From positions 469,806 to 533,805 of the forward strand of contig NW_019091451.1 in the NCBI RefSeq assembly GCF_001949145.1: a stretch of DNA of 64,000 nt, written 5' to 3'. Positions 25,176 through 36,451 of this stretch are shown here, one piece after another. Origin of the DNA: Acanthaster planci. Lineage: Eukaryota > Echinodermata > Asteroidea > Valvatida > Acanthasteridae. A program made the position numbers and the translations under genes. The notes beneath the pieces are model-generated. The model was not told the DNA's origin. It did no database searches and saw only the letters and a list, made by a program, of their open reading frames with translations. Numbering within the stretch: position 1 is the stretch's first letter; each line of letters opens with the position of its first letter.

Positions 25176-28100
25176 GCTTGCTTGCGTTGTGGGGTTTTAT
25201 TGCTTGTTTTCGTCTTGACCGGTGCGTCGTGCCAGAACCAGGATGCCAATGACGTCATCGTTGCGTCAGGCCTGGGCGAAAACATCCCGTCTGCGGAAGA
25301 AGTAATCGCCGAGATTGGAAACGTGACTGATGGTAACGGTGAGTCGATCTACGATATGATACACGTGCGATTAAGGGTATCACATTTAGGCCTTTTGGGT
25401 GGAGAATTACTCCTGCACTATATGTATTTTGCTGAATCCATGACCACATCTCACTTGCTTGCACTATGCTGCAGCGTGCATGGAGGCGTTACTGGATTTA
25501 CAGCTAAGTGTCAAATAAGCTTTTGGAAGCAGACGTGCATTTCAAAATGTATCATTTGTTGGCATCAGTAAATATAATTTAAGTCTGCACACTGATAAAT
25601 GGAATTAGGCACTTTTAGTAATGCGGCGGGATGGGATCAGTCTATAGGTTGGTTATTAGGGAGGCGAATGATTGAGGATGAATCTGTTTCCTTAATTATG
25701 CACTGCTTCATCATCAGCCACGAGTCTCGTGCCCCTGTATATTATTAATTTAGTTGTCACCCACGACCATGCACTTAATCACACAAATTTAATGAGTCAC
25801 GGAGACCACATTAATATAAAACCTTATTACATAAGTTCAAGATCTAGATCTCTAAATTTAGCATAATTTATCAGATGAATGTAGAATTTTGAAATTAAGA
25901 AGCAGGTTTCGAATTTGCTGATTTTGTTTCATTTTGGCCAAAAGTGGATTACAATAACATGTCCATTTTTTTCCTGATTTCAAAATAATCGAACTAAAAG
26001 GTAATTCATAAGAAGACGATCTTTCATCGAACACTTATGTTAGTAGCCCTTGAATGCATTCGATCTTTTTTTCTTTTTTTTAGCCAAGATTTGTATTTTT
26101 TACCAACTGTCTCTCCTTCGAGGCTAAACATCTCTGAGAAACATAGAATTAAAAAGGACGCCATTTCATTCGTCGAGAAGGTGCTAACAACAGATGGGCT
26201 TGCTTTGTCCGTCCCCTATACTTGCCAAGTTCATCAAGCGCTATCCTGCATTTGTGAGCTGATTTAATTAATCAAAAAGCGTTGACAGAGAAGCGAAAAT
26301 AAACGAACCCGCTTCCACGACGGACGAGCACAAGAGGGCTCACTCTGGCAGGTTCACAGAGAGCTGTTTAGAGAGTTGCAACACGAGTGTCTCAGTTGTG
26401 TTGGTACCAAAATGGTGGATTAGGCGTCAGCGCAAGTGGACAGTGTTAGCGCCCAGCATGCTGCACTGCGCACACGAAGAACTACCCTTTTGGTACCAAA
26501 GTCTGAAGTTGGCGTATACAGTCTCTATATACTGCCCTGGGTTCAAGTACGGGCGGCACTATAAAATTGGAGCAGCAGGCTGGGTTCCAAAGTTTTGGCC
26601 ATGACTTGCAGTGACGCACGCATCCTTAGGAAGTACAGACAGCCGCTGGCCGACGGCATCTTTATGTGTGTACCGATAAATGTGATATTGCTGACCGTAT
26701 CGAAGACATTAAAAACAACCTTAAGCATCTCTTCAGCAAGAAACGCGTGGGATGCTATTTGTAAGCGATCCATGTATTTTTTATGTATTCATTTAAGTTA
26801 CTGCTGGTGTGCACAGTAACTTGAAGTTTGTAAAAGATGCAACTCTCTCATGAGACATGAGTATCGTCAACTGTAACAGTTTAAAAATGCGTCCCTTCCA
26901 TGCTTAAAACAATCGGAACCCGATTCGATCTGGCCTCAATAGGAGTAGGCCTATGCTATGTTCGACCAATTTCTTGATTTTCTTCAAATCGAAAATGCAG
27001 ATAGCTTCTGCCGAGGCTTCTCGTCCGACGAAAATCCATTCCGTGAAAATCTAACATGGCTCACGACACATGCCGGAGGAACAGCTTCTGCGGTTCTGAA
27101 AGACAGTATATGCGGCGCTATAGGTAGGTCGATGATTAATGTGTTAACAGTTCATTTGAAAAACAAGTCTGGATTGATGAAGTTCGATCGAAACTGTGCC
27201 ACCTTCAGGCCAGCAAAAAGGCTTACATGTTTACACCCTACGTTGCGAACGTGAAATGGAAAATGGTGACGTTTTCCAACACAAGTTGACTTTAATCTGG
27301 CGCTTCTTGACTTGTAGAGGAAACCAAAAACCGACTGTTATCTGATAACCCCAACTGTGATAAAATTAATTTGGCGTGTTATGTACATTTAGTACGCCGA
27401 GTTTTGTTATGATTTTCTTCATTGATTAAATGTTTTCCTTTTCCAGTTTTCAGAGACTGTTTAGAGGATGGTGAGTGGGGCGATATTGACAAGATAGAGC
27501 CACAGGAATGCCTTGCCGATACAGTAAGTTTAACCACATTACAGACCTGTCGGGACCTGGTTTTGGGACCTTTACAAATAACCCTTCCGTCAAACAGCAA
27601 AATTCTGTCAAAAAAATTAAATAGTATACAGTTGTACCCCCTCGTCGGAGTGCACCAACCGGGCTGCGGTACGGTCCCACTCGCTCTCTGCTCGCACTGC
27701 CGGGTGTAGGACGCACGCGCATAGTCATTCCAAAATATGTCTGAAAGCCACATGACCTATTTCTTTTTCAACTAAAAAGCTTGACAATTTTTTTCTCACT
27801 TTTGCCTCAGGTTATCAAGATATTAGCCTTCATCGGCTTTGGCGTGTCACTAGTTGCTTGCGGGACAGCATTTGCCATCTTCATGATGACAAGGTAAGAA
27901 TAAGTGTTTACTTGTAAACAAATAAGAAACGTTACAAATAAAACTTGGGTTTTTTTCATTGCCTTTGCCCTTTTCAAATTATTTTTGTCACACTTGAGAA
28001 TGTACGTGGAGCACACATGACTGGTTTTCAGTAAAATTTGAACAAACCTGCGTCTTTACGAGTGCGCCGGGCTACATACGTCCGTCCTGTCGCTCTTTGT

Positions 28101-31100
28101 CATTGCTAAGAATATCCTCGAGTATATGGTGGCCGGCGCCATGCATATGCCTCTTGAAACACCTGCGTAAGAAGGCCGTGTGCGCTCTGCCGCTCTGCTA
28201 GTCGCACTGTATGAATACATTTGTATTTCAATAACACAACCTTACTCTGCAACATTTTAGTCTATCGTGGAAGTCAATCTGTATTCAGTCTCTCTTCCCA
28301 CTTAAATCCTTGTAACAGCAGTGCAAACGGTGCCACGTTCTATTTCAAAAAGTGCAATTGATTATGAAGAACGGTTTATTGAAATTGTTTCAACTGGTTT
28401 CCTCAATCCCTGCATTGCGCCTCAGGGGGAAAAATGTCGAAACTGCGTTTGATTTGTTACCTGTGAAACTTGTTTGACGCATTTCTGCATAACAAATTGA
28501 TTCCGCCCAAAGTCTGCTGCTGCACAAATACCCAGAGAGTTGATTTCGTAAAATAATTTGAAATACTGTGTGGCTGGACATATGCACCGCAGTTTGAGTG
28601 TAAGAGTCATTTTAACTTTGGGAGATATGGCTGAAATGTAGGTGTCACTTTTTGTTAAAGCAAGTGATTGAAAGAGATTTCACCCTCCTTTTCGCCAACC
28701 ACTGACATGCTTTAGCATGTTCATGTAAAAACCCTGGGCCGTTTTCCAATACTCAACTTCCTCTCCGTCTCAGGCTTCGTTCCCAAAACCAATCCCTGAT
28801 TGTGGACCTGAAGCGTTTAAATTCGATTGGATTACTGTAATTTTTGGCTTTCTTGCATCTTATTTGATGCTTTGTGGCACTATTCGACTGATTACTGCGC
28901 CTATAGCTTCAAAGGCAGCTAGTTAAAAATCAGTTTAAGCCTGAGACGGAGCCGAAGTTGAGTACTGGAAAACGGCCATGAATTTACTTTAAGTCCTCTT
29001 TCAGAAACTATTTGTTGACCCTCTTTGTAGATCTTCACTTCGCGGACTCAGGCACTACCAGTATCACATCCACTGGAATCTTATCGCTTCCTTCATACTC
29101 TACCCAGTCGTGTTGCTTGTTAGCCTTGGCGTTTTCAGCCAGACGGCCTGCATTCAAGAACATTTGGTTAGAAAATTTGGTGTGGTGTTGCTATTTACTT
29201 GGTGATTCCGAAAAACGTCAACAATTAACCGCAGGCTCCTCACTTGTAAAGCACAAACTCTTTTTTAACAACATGAATTCGGGGTTGCACAACGTTCCTG
29301 CCATAATTTGTTGCCTCAAAGTTTGTCATATTCAAAGAAGCAATGCTCCTATCCCTTCAATGGACGTTGAGAGTTGTGTATTAACATAATCAGGTAACAT
29401 ATTAACATATTACATCTGCGTGTTTGGAATATATTTTGAGTTGAAATCCTTTACCACATTATATAGATGAAGAATTGAATGGTACAAAACTGTCCAAGTC
29501 TCACTAATTCCTCACTTTCATTTCACCCTGACCATTGTATATTGGAGATCCTTTGGCAAACGCTCGCTTTTTTTCTGCAACAACACTCAACAACCAGAGT
29601 GACATTTTGTCCCACAGTGGCTGTGCAATCTCCTTTCCGCCTTACTGGCTTACTTCGTCCTGGCTAATTTTTTCTGGATGCTGGTGGAAGGTCTAGTCCT
29701 CTTCGTCCTTGTGGCCACCGCCTTCCCCGGATCACAGCGCGGCAAGGCGTTCGTGAAGTGGTGCTTCATCGGATGGGGTGAGTCACTTGTACCCTCCCCC
29801 CTTCGAATATTTGCCCCTACATGGTGATCCTTTCAACTGTGGTTTGTAAGGCATGTTTGAGTACCGGTATGCTGTTTTATATGCGTAGGTCATTTACCAC
29901 TTCACTATTCAAAGGCAGACTTGAGATCGAGTCGTTTAAATGGTACCACAAACTGTAAACCTGACCATCATCTACCAGTCCCTCGTAAAGTATTGATAGG
30001 CAATTTTATAAACGATTATAGCAGGAATGAAACAATAAATCCAGTGGTAAGCTGTGGCACTGCTCGATCTTATGTAATTCTGATCGAACAGACTACCGAC
30101 TTTATTGATGGAACTGGGCGGGAGGGTGTTCACGGAAAGACCGTCAATATCAACCTCTGCAAGGGTTCGGGCGTTCTATACTGTTTGGGATCTTTCACTC
30201 TAGAAAATATGTCATCACACCTGGCTAGACCACGTCGCATCGTTGTCCGTTGGCTTCATTTTCTTTGGGAAAAATACCCCGATGCCATGAACGGTAAAGA
30301 AATAACTGTATTATCCTGATGGGAAATAGACAAGGCCCAATATACTACAGAGGTATAGTACTTTGGCTCTTCCCCTTAAAGGATTTCGTCTGACGATTTC
30401 ATTCAAGACCATTGAAATAAATTCCATGTGTAAATCGCTGGATATATGTTTCCCCGGCATGTAACAACTCTTTCTTTACAACAGGTATTCCTGCCGTTCT
30501 TGTGACTGCTTGGATTGTTGTTGAGAGAGTAACGACAGAAAAAGACAGGTGGGCAATAGAAGTGTACAGAAATCACAGACGGGCAATATGGGGCGCCTGT
30601 AAGGGGAAAATTGAAACCACTTTCTTGTAGAAAAATTACCGAGTAATTGTGTTTGCCCATAGCATTATCCCTTCAATATGCTTTGTGATAAGACAGTTTT
30701 GAAATAACTACCGTTTTATCCTTTCCTCCACCAGCTATTTTGTTTTGAAATTGGATTCAGACGAAGGTCCAAACTTATACTGTTTGATAGTGCCGATCTT
30801 TGCTGCTTTAGTGGTGAGTTATGAAATATGACGACTGTGTGATTTCTGGGGTAAAAAGGCATATATTCATGTCAGAGTTGTATATTCCTAAAATGAGAAG
30901 CTTTTCTGACCATTGTGGCTTGTGTCCTAGTCTTAACGCGCAAACAACTTTTTAATTTTTTTTTCAGGTTAACGGAATCGTCTTAGTGGTTGTCATGAGA
31001 ATACTCTGGCTGAAATTGCGAGATGATGCCCGGAATACCCTTCGGTATTCGAACGAGAAATCATCGTGGTAAGTACCAAAATGCATTGTTACGAGTGCTC

Positions 31101-32881
31101 CTGATTTCAATACTTCTGAAAAAAGTACCATAAGAACTTTATACATGGGCAAGTTTGAGCGACCAATATAGGTCGAGCGGTGGTCAAATGCGCACGCGCA
31201 ATACGGTCCCACTCGAATGACCCCAGTCGAACTTTAAAATGCTACTGATGATGCAACCGTGCCCAGGGCCTGGTCCCAAAATGGTCGACCTGATAGCTTA
31301 ACTATTTAAGTGACATTGGCGCTAGGATTTCAGTTAGCTTGCAGGAGAGAAAACCCGGGAAAGGATACACTTTCTAACCGAATTAGTGCTTTTTGGGGGG
31401 CAAAATATGTGCTAACGATCTGGCTTTGAAAGGATAATATCCAAATAACTTCAAATGCCACATCGTTTCCTTTCCGCCAGGTCGCACTGACAACAGAAAT
31501 CTCTTTTGTGTCGGGGCAGATTACAGGTTGTTACAGAATTGAACTTGTCACCCTGTCTAGGTAGTTCTTTATCCCAATAAGGCAGATATATTACCATTCG
31601 TGATCACAAAGTCAATATTTGCCGTAGCGAATGTGCAGTGTGTGTAGGCCTCAATCTCAGCAGCGTGTCGGTGCCTTTTCTCGGTTCCCAATGTGTGTCC
31701 TGAGGTTTGCAATACTTGTTCACTGGGTCTATCTAATCTATGACGGAAGTATACTTTTCAGCTTTTGTACAACAGCTGTGCCATTCCTGTGGCCCGATGG
31801 TTAAAGTTTGTTACACAAATAATAGGGTCAGGGATTCGAATCCAGCAGATGGTTATAATGCTGTAACCTTGGGCGAGCTGCTTTACTCCCAATTGCCTCT
31901 CTCCATCCAGGAGTATAAATGTGTTCCTTCTGGTGTTGAGAAGGTGGTTGTGTTTGATTTGTGCCACACTTAGCAGTATGGAGCTGAATACATGTATTCC
32001 CTAAAGAGCTAAGTTGGTTTCGGGAATGTTTGTGGTCTGGTGAGCTGGAATGATAACAAGCGCCGTGTTTCTCTCCGTAATTTAGCGCTATACAGTCATT
32101 ATTATTAATTATTATAATACCAATTTCTTTCTTGAATTTTTTTTCCAGGCGGGCGGCCAAGTCCACCTTTGTGATCCTGGTCTTACTGGGTGTCTACTTC
32201 GCGCTGCCCATCTTGGTTTTTCGATTGAATCCTCCGTTCCTCGTTCAATGGGTGATCAGCAAGATTAGCCACATCGTCAATTCGCTCCAAGGTCTGGCCG
32301 TGTGCACGCTCTATGTCTTCTGTAATGCCGAGGTACGTGAACAGGTAGGGGCATTATTGTGATGATAGGTCCGCCTCCAATTGATCTGGTGTGGAAGTTT
32401 GCCCTACCCCACCGTAGGACTAATTTATTCGAAAAAAAATTTCAAATCCGGCCTGTGTTCTTTGACACGATGAAATCATCACCATGACCACAATACTTTG
32501 ACCACTTACCAGGTGTCCTGTTCTACCATACAATATTGGCAGCTCTTTCAACTCTAAATAACGCAGGTCAGACGCGCCGTCCGAAACCTCAGACGACGAT
32601 ACCGGAGCACCAACGTGACCTACTCCACGCGCCTGTCGTCACCTAGCTCCAGCCGGAGCGCCACCCCGCGGCACAGCAAGTCGCACTCGTCCAGCGAGGG
32701 CAGCGCCACCAAACGGCCAAGCACCACCTGGACCGGGGAGGCGGTGGAAATCGAGATGGCGGCGGTGGCCGATCCCGAGGAGAATCCACAGCCCCGGCGG
32801 CAAACGTGCGTGGTAATGGAGCCGCTGGTCGAGGATCCCAGCGAGTCTATCCGGGGCGATCCCGCACCTGCCGATGTGTAG
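25176..32881 (+). CDS. Class B (secretin-type) G-protein-coupled receptor
   Basis: A peptide-hormone-type receptor of the plasma membrane. Twelve exons join with matching phases into about 535 residues: 25176-25338, 26634-26760, 27005-27123, 27447-27523, 27811-27893, 29031-29166, 29618-29777, 30485-30548, 30735-30813, 30968-31068, 32149-32332, 32567-32881. Exon 1 encodes a signal-peptide core (CGVLLLVFVLTGASC) but no Met, so a 5' exon is missing. Exons 2-4 give a Cys-rich ectodomain ending RDCLEDGEW..ECL. TM1 is residues ~163-190. TM2 follows LRHYQYHIHWNL, TM3 has YFVLANFFWMLVEGL, TM6 RAAKSTFVILVLLGV, TM7 SLQGLAVCTLYVFCNAEVR, all class B hallmarks. The Arg/Ser-rich 100-residue tail ends at 32881; AATAAA occurs at 34167. 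The ligand is unknown; CRF/DH44, PDF or calcitonin types are possible. The acceptors of exons 2 and 3 were chosen by phase and are the weakest points. Confidence 0.85.
28737..28977. mobile_element. MITE-like element in GPCR intron 5
   Basis: Terminal inverted repeats of about 40 bases: the left end GGCCGTTTTCCAATACTCAA and the right end read on the minus strand GGCCGTTTTCCAGTACTCAA, both continuing into CTTC..CTCCGTCTCAGGCTT. The interior of about 160 bases is non-coding. It lies wholly inside the intron between TM1 and TM2 exons, so it does not disturb the receptor. Confidence 0.75.
31785..31970 (+). mobile_element. tRNA-derived SINE in GPCR intron 10
   Basis: An A-box-like TGGCCCGATGG (from 31789), then B box GATTCGAATCC (31833-31843), then CTTGGGCGAGCTGCTTTACT, a tail like that of the SINE at 15640-15775 (GGCAAGGCACTTTATCCC). 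It sits between the exons encoding the third cytoplasmic loop and TM6. It is in the same direction as the host gene. Confidence 0.75.
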
Positions 32882-35800
32882 AAGGCGAAATTCGTACCGA
32901 AGATTCTGAATACTCAGGCCAAACCAAAAAAAATAGTTGTGTTACCTGTTAAATTGAAAAAATAGGGGTTGGTACTTATAGATATGTTTTAGTTTATTTT
33001 TTCTAGTTTATGTTTCATTTCTGATATATAATAATAGGATGGTGGTCAGTCATTATTTGTTGTTGGAAAATGGCTGAATTTAGGGAGTACGTGACTGTGA
33101 GCAGCAAATGCACAAGAACAAGTCACTCTGTCAAACTGATTAGCTCGTTACAAAAGGTAGGCCTATAGGAAGTACAGGATATTATATTTTAAATGCTCTG
33201 CAGGATTGGCACCTGAATTTTTGTGTTTAATTTTTAACAAATTTTTCGGTGACATTGTCAACATGATTTTTCAGGTAGCGTTGGGTAACCGAAAACACTA
33301 CCATTTTTCGGTTTGACCCAACCGCTACAGTGGCTCAGCCGTTCTTCAGTGGCTCAGGAGCTTTCGTAGGACATATGAGTGGCTGGGCCGAAGGCCATGT
33401 AGAGGTTTCATCAGTCTTAGTGGCAAATCCAGGGCATTTCTCGGGGGAGAATTAAGAAATTGTTCCCATCAACGATTTTCTAATGTTATATTGAAAGAAT
33501 CCTCCTCTCCCCCAAAAAAAATTATGTAAATATATAAAGTTGGCAAATCTGTCCCTGAAGGGTTGGCACTTTTAATTCTCAAAAAAGAATTAAAAGACGT
33601 AAAAACAAACTTTGCAACGTGACCCCGGGGGCAACTCCCCAAACTGCTTGGATACACCACTGTTCTCAATTGTTTAGGAAAGATAAAAACTACTGCAAAC
33701 TGCTCCCCAAGAAACAGTGAACTAAAATACATCAACGTGAAAGGTTAAAAAGTCCAACATTCCACATCTTTCAGTCTTTCCCGGCTCTTTCTTTCCAGTC
33801 GTAATGGAAAATCACTCGAACCTTTACTTTTGCCTCGTGCCAATGTATATTTAAGCAGCCTTGAAGATCGTTGCTGTAACATGATTCCACGCCCGTCAAG
33901 GGCAAAATGGAGTCGACGTGCAGCATATATTATTCTGTCCAACACCACACACTGCACCCAGTTCATCTTGCGACTGTTTTTATTGAAGGATGTAAAGGTG
34001 TTTTTATTGAAGGATGTAAAGGTCTTCTGAATGGATTTTAAATAACCAGCCACTTACATGTATGAGATATTTCTGCTATTTTTTTTACGGGAATGTCAAA
34101 GGTAGGTAACATATATTAATCTAACGGTTATTTTATTATACACATGTAAATGCATATATTTTTATAAATAAAACTTTTACAAACAGGGATTTTTCATTAT
34201 CTAGGTTGTTCTTGTTATGTTAACTTTTAATAGCAAATAAACGTTTTACCGTCTACCTTTTCGTTATTATGCATTGTACTTATCGAAAGTCTGATGCAGC
34301 TTGCAGTCCTGAAGGATAATTGTTCGATGATATACCCATGGGCCATGGCCATAGTGTGCTGTATGAAAATTTATTTTTCATAAACAGTGTTGCGTTTTGT
34401 TGCATTAATAACATTTGTTACAGCCAGAAACTGTAATACGTTTCTTCAATTGTTTATTTACAGTCACTTGCAAAGGGTTAGACCTCCTGGAATTTTATTG
34501 GTATTTCTGTCACTGGGCCTGCACAACGTTGTCTCATTGAATGATTAATTTTTAATTTTGTTGCAAAGGCAGGTCTTGTATGATATTTTGTCTGTATGGC
34601 AGCATGTGTTAAAAAGCCAGTTTAAGTAAGCAGAAATGAAGGGGGGCAAACATTAATTAACATTTCATTTTTTGCCGTGTAACCAAGACACTATGGCTAC
34701 GCATTGAAAATGGACATAAGTTGCCTTGACTGATTGGTTTAAGTTTGGTTTGTCTTCAGGTTAATGCATTTTGTATGGTCTAAACATCTGCGAGTGACTG
34801 CAGTCATTCATCCTACTCGAAAGCACGTCACCAGTTTCATTCCTTCATCCATACGGAAGAGCTTTCGTGTTTATATATTGAAGCTTTGTTAACTTTCCTT
34901 CAAGCGATGACATTATAATAAAACTTTGTTATTCCGTCGAGTAATCTTCCTGCTAAGCCGTAAAAAGTAGGCAAGTTATTTAGGGATAAAGTGTTGTAAC
35001 TACTTTCAACAATATTTTCAACCATTATTTCTACAGTATTATTACAGATTAGTTTTAAAATGCGTCGTTGCAACCGTTACTTACTTCTTCACTTCTAAAA
35101 CTAGTATAGCTTTGACAAAGGGTGCAGTGTCATCTGATTTGTACATAGAATCTTGACGAAACTTGGGCCAAACACCCAGAGTGAAAGCCCATTTCGCTTT
35201 TACCACGATTTGCAAGCCAAAATTGGTGTTAAAATATTTATGAATAAGTACAGAAAAATAAAAGAGTTTTTCTATGTTCTATCATAAAGTTCTAAACTGT
35301 CAAATTCATTACGTCGGTGATTACCCCCCACCCAAACTTACCTGTTTTACCTACAAAGTGTGGACATTCCTTTGTTCTCCAGTGGTTAAAGAAACTTGAG
35401 GAAAATGCTCCCTTTTCTCTAACTATATAGGATAACTTCTTCGAGCTGGATTCTTAATGATGATTCCCTGGATTCCTCTTCGATTTGCCACAGATAACCT
35501 TGACCCAAAAATGCCTCTGAAAGTGTTTTTCAGAGAGGGGAAACATTGTGTGGACGTGTGCGAGTCCACACTACGCCTTCGCAAGCTACATTGTGCGGAC
35601 TTCTTTTGTGCAGAGGTCCACGCTATGTATGCCACGCCTGCACACCCACCCGCACATTAAAACAGACAGTTTATGTTTGCCCTAGTGTGTGAATATTCCT
35701 TTGTTTTTGTATATAGCTAAGGAAACTTGTTGAAAGTACTTATTTTTATTTGAACACTCTCGTAAACTGGATTTTTGTTTTTGGTTTCCTTTATACCGTT

Positions 35801-36159
35801 CCTTTCTGTTAAATGTAATGACCCTCACGCAAAATACCGATAAACCTATTTTCCAAATAGAGGATAGCCTTGTGCGGACCTTGCTAGGTCTACACAAGGT
35901 TCGAACAACCTGCATTATGACCTTTTATACTCAGGTGCTCAGAAAGAGGATGGCAATATTGGGACGTGTTGTCGGGAATTTTGCGTGCGCGTTTCTCCAA
36001 TTGCCCTCGATGGGATGCATTTCCTTAGTCAGAATATGGGGGTTTTTCTTCTGCTTGGTCTCAAGTATAATCACTATGCACTCCCGATCGAATCCTAAAT
36101 GCGCATGGGAACAATTTCTATCCCGTTATTACTCAACTGAAAGCAATATGCAGGCTGGA
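32882..36159. other. Intergenic region with 3' UTR and a MITE
   Basis: The proximal part is the probable 3' UTR of the GPCR; AATAAA at 34167-34172 is a candidate poly(A) signal about 1.3 kb past the stop. A 24-base unit containing TTTTTATTGAAGGATGTAAA is repeated twice at about 33976-34023. The Tc1/mariner-like copy at 34461-34800 follows. On the minus strand AATAAA (35750-35745) could end the methyltransferase transcript. No further coding exon seen. Confidence 0.45.
34461..34800. mobile_element. Tc1/mariner-like MITE, copy 2
   Basis: Starts CAGTCACTTGCAAAGGGTTA directly after TA and ends GCGAGTGACTG; the ends are imperfect inverted repeats. It is the same family as 5316-5740 but inverted and shorter: both contain TATTTCTGTCACTGGGCCTG (or its complement), GCAAAGGCAGGTCTTGTATG and TTAATGCATTTTGT. 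The right TA duplication has decayed to CA. Non-coding. Confidence 0.75.
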
Positions 36160-36341
36160 TCATTTCCTAGCATGAATGACAATAAAGTCCATGGAAAGGC
36201 TTATGTATCCATCCTCACAAGTGCTCTGAAAGTGAGCAAGGGCCCACTTCCATAGATCATCCAAGTATTCAGCTACTTCGGGCTGTGGTATCCTTCCTGT
36301 TTGTCCCAGAACAGTCTTCAGATATGCTGTCGAAGAAACAC

Positions 36342-36451
36342 AAATAGAAGTGATACTGTAAGTCACCAAATGCTTGCTTTAGATAAGCCGCCTTTCAAAT
36401 AGAAGCGATTCTGTAAGTCCCCGAATGCTTGCTTCAGATAAGCCGCCTTCC
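36342..36451. repeat. 55-bp tandem duplication
   Basis: Two head-to-tail copies (36342-36396 and 36397-36451) of a 55-base unit starting AAATAGAAG and containing ATGCTTGCTT and AGATAAGCCGCCTT, differing at several positions. It lies just upstream of the acceptor of methyltransferase exon 4, in intron 3, and its proximal end supplies part of the pyrimidine tract of that acceptor on the minus strand. Confidence 0.85.

Noticed and set aside
26037-26267. Possible GPCR ectodomain exon (SEKHRIKKDAISFVEKVL)
   Set aside because: Open and with an acceptor-like TTTTTAG, but its phase does not fit the neighbouring exons and the exon at 26634-26760 joins directly; left out, though alternative splicing is possible.
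29921-30319. 132-codon ORF between GPCR exons
   Set aside because: Lies wholly in intron 7, between two clear membrane-segment exons, and has no recognisable features.
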